NCBI GenBank assembly: GCA_016802295.1
Contig: JAESIW010000064.1
Span: 62,001-126,000 of the forward strand
Direction: 5' to 3'
DNA: 64,000 nucleotides
Origin: Brachionus rotundiformis
Lineage: Eukaryota > Rotifera > Eurotatoria > Ploima > Brachionidae
Position numbers and translations under genes: made by a program. Every line of letters starts with the position of its first letter. Position 1 is the first letter of the stretch. The notes under the pieces were generated by a model. That model was not told the DNA's origin and ran no database searches. It saw only the letters and a program-made list of their open reading frames with translations. Positions 61,262 to 64,000 of this stretch are shown piece by piece.

Positions 61262-63471
61262 CTTTGGTTAAAAAACAATTAGAAAATGATTTAGAAAAAA
61301 GAAAGCTTAATTAATTTTTAACTAAATAATGGTACTTTACCCATAATTTAATAAAAAAAAATTTTATCTTATTTAACCACAGGTTTATTGGTAGATATTT
61401 GCCTCCAGATTGAATAACAACAGCAAGCATGTCTAGCTCAAATATGACTTAAATTAAGTGAATATTTCAAAAATGGATCATTACAAGAAAAGTTATTTTT
61501 TCTTATTTTTTTTTCGCTAATTAATTGCTTTTCATTTAAAAATTTTATTTTATTATGTTCATAAAAAAACAATTTGATATTTAAAAAAGAATACTAAATT
61601 TTAAAATAATACACATTCGCAATTTGTAAAAGAAAATACGTCATTAGGTATGATTTTTTACCTTTATAGATAATTTGGACAAAATTTTAGGACGGAAAAT
61701 GGTTTTTAAAAAACAGACATTAAAGTCATTTAAACTGGTTGTTTCTTGATTTATTTAAAATGAAACAAATTTTATTTATGGCTTTTCTTCAAAACAAGGT
61801 ATAGGATAATTTTAATATTTAAAAATTAATTATGCCTAAATAGTATTACGGTTCGAAATTTAAAGCCATGGTAAAAATATATGCTTAATACTATAATTTT
61901 TCTGAAATTATTCAAATGATTTAAATAAAAAACTTAAATATTTGAAAGAATATTTAAAAGAAAATTAAAATTAAGATCGCTAAATTATCTTTATTTATTA
62001 TGTTATTATAGAATGAGTTTTTCCTGGATTTTACAGATAATTTTAGGCAAAATTTTTGATACTTTTTGATAAGCAAGCTATTTGCCAGGTAAAATTGAAG
62101 CCATTATTTAAATTTTTTAACAAAGTTTTATTTTTTTTGCCCAATCCAAAAAAATTATCTTAATAAAAAAATATTCTTTTTGAATTGTACAATAAAATTA
62201 TCTTTTAAGTACAAAAAAAATCCTCAGTCAAATTTAACTGATTGCTCTAAATTACTTAATTGTCTTTAAACATATTTTTTGTTTAAATAATTAATTTAAA
62301 AAATTGGTTTAAAAATCAGCAATTTTTTTTAGAAAAACACTGAAAAATGCATAATGATTTATGAGTTGTTATTTAACTTATATTTTTTAATCTATAACCA
62401 TGTCTGGAAAGAAATGTTATAATTTATTTTTTCTATAAAAAACATTATTATTGCTTCACTTAAATCTAAAATGTCTTTTAGTTGTCAAAAGATTAAACTT
62501 TTATAAACTTAAATAATTAAATTATATATTGTTAATATAGGAATAAACGATGTCTTTTTGGAATTAAAATTCATCATTTTGGATGTAACAAATTGAAGTT
62601 TATGATCGTTCACGAAAAAAAAAATTATAAGTATTTTTAAGCTCTGCACTAATTTTGTTGATACACGAAAAAAAAAAACTTCAGACATTTTTTAATGGAC
62701 CTATTCACCCAAAGTCAAAAATTTTAACAACCTTTGGCTACGTGGAACGCAGTTTGGTTATTAAATTCTAAGAAGTCCATTCTAAATCCGGTTAGAAGAA
62801 TTAAGTTCATTGGAGCTACCTAGGTGCAGAAAGGTCTAAGGAAGCCATTAAATTTTCAAAGAAATGGCGGAAGCCCTTTTAACGGTGGATCCTAAAGGCT
62901 AACTCCTCCAAATGGTTAGGGCATATTTTAATTATTACGATATCTTAGAAGTTATTCAAAAATTAACAGATTTTTAAGCAGCTTCTTTAAACAAATTATA
63001 AGTCTAAGCAATTGCTTTAATCGATCCAACGATGGTAACAAGGAAAAAAAGCTTAACACTGGAAGCACCAAGCATTTTTTAGTGTTTTTCAGTCCAAAAT
63101 ATGGATAAAAATAATTATTTTTACTCAGTAATTAATTTTTTTCAAATAAATAATTCAGAAAATATTTATTTTTATAAAAAAACTTCAAAAATTATTTAGA
63201 TTTAGGTTACATTAAAATTAGTCAATCAGTCAGTGACTTGTTTGGTGCCTCTAGTGTGAAGCTGTGCAAGAAAGTATTATAAGAAACACTGATGTACCGA
63301 AGCGAACATTGAGCCATGTCCGAGTCTGGTTGGAAAAATACGAGCATATTTTTATAAAATTTATTTTCATTTTAATTATTATTTTCAATCAACAATTAAA
63401 TAAAATTTATTAAACGATTATGTTTTCTTTTTAAATTTTTTCAGAAATTTTAAGTCATTGAAACAATTAAC
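61262..63471. other. Upstream of WNK; no exon recognised
   Basis: The missing WNK 5' exon(s) should lie here or beyond, but no ATG exon with a donor in the needed phase stood out. Around 62690-62960 the sequence is less AT-rich than its surroundings yet has stops in all frames; I cannot say what it is. Confidence 0.4.
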
Positions 63472-64000
63472 CTGACTTAACGACTTAAAAACAACTCTTA
63501 ATTTGAAAATCTTCCACAATGGATGATTAAAATGGCTTTTCCAAATAGATTGACCTGTTTCAATGTCAAATATTTCAATGAGTCTATGCATCAAGAGTAA
63601 AAAACAGCACTTGCTTGGACTGGAACTAAGAATGAAAAGATTCCGCATTCTAAACAGAGCTCTTGAATGGACAACTTCAAGTTAGAATGACCAGTATTAG
63701 CTTAGAGATCAGCAATCACGAAAGAACTCATTGAAATGGAGATGGCATTGTTAGAAGCAAGGGTTTAGGCAAAATATCTATTTGAAATAAAAATCAAAAG
63801 CAATGAGCCTATGTTCCCAAAGGAACCAATTGAGGCAAAAATTTTTTTTTCAAGATTCAGCAATAGCTGTAATATGTTTTTAACAAACAAAAAAATAACA
63901 TACTTCGTTCTACAATTGAATTCGACCTTGTTGCTGATATAGATTCAGCAAACTTGGTTTCACCATTTTTTTCCTCTTGTTTGGTAGTTTGGACCAAAAT
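63472..64000 (-). CDS. Edge of an unidentified gene (two candidate exons)
   Basis: Minus-strand open exon 64000-63904 (ILVQTTKQEEKNGETK...) ends at a GTATGT donor in phase 1. A second open stretch, about 63670-63472, contains MRNLFILSSSPSKCCFLL and RLIEIFDIETGQSIWK and ends at a GTTAAT donor. The second looks like a beta-propeller blade. The join between them was not resolved and the gene runs off the window. Confidence 0.35.

Noticed and set aside
1..64000. CRISPR arrays, bacterial operons, rRNA genes or viral insertions
   Set aside because: None seen. The gene structure is eukaryotic throughout and the only mobile elements are LINEs, Tc1/mariner relics and MITEs.

Overview
The window is AT-rich nuclear DNA of an animal. 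Genes have many small exons separated by GT-AG introns that are mostly 35-70 bp, intergenic DNA holds decayed transposons, and the gene set (ADAMTS, WNK, SLC13, USP25/28, eIF2A, a eukaryotic initiator tRNA) is metazoan. The compact introns, low GC and the pair of TMEM272-like genes would suit a rotifer or another small lophotrochozoan, but that is inference; no taxon marker is present.

Layout. 1-5.2 kb has no recognisable gene but two foldback (MITE-like) elements and a dead non-LTR reverse transcriptase. 5.2-6.9 kb (+) is the 3' part of a membrane-anchored cupredoxin-like gene. 7.6-23.6 kb (+) is a very large gene (at least 2,864 codons in 26 exons I could join in phase) coding for about five cupredoxin-like domains, a chitobiase/hexosaminidase C-terminal-like domain, about sixteen fibronectin type III domains and a C-terminal thioredoxin fold with a CxxS site. 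Two of its long introns contain LINE remnants. 24.7-25.1 kb is a Tc1/mariner relic. 25.9-34.7 kb (-) holds a TMEM272-like gene, a complete SLC13 sodium/anion cotransporter (8 exons, 578 aa), an RTE-like LINE copy (+) and a second TMEM272-like gene. 35.0-41.1 kb (-) is a complete ADAMTS protease (12 exons, 841 aa). An initiator tRNA-Met lies at 41.3 kb. 42.1-47.4 kb (+) is a complete USP25/28 deubiquitinase (12 exons, 1,074 aa), 48.4-50.8 kb (+) a complete eIF2A (12 exons, 538 aa), and 51.9-53.7 kb (+) a flavin monoamine-oxidase-like enzyme (3 exons, 575 aa). 56.2-61.3 kb (-) is a WNK kinase lacking its first exon(s), and 63.5-64.0 kb (-) is the edge of an unidentified gene.

The genes are independent transcription units and do not form a pathway. 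The least familiar object is the giant cupredoxin/FN3/thioredoxin gene together with its upstream membrane-anchored cupredoxin neighbour; I know no named family with that domain order. Exon boundaries were read by eye from splice signals and phase; those of the complete genes join without a frame break.
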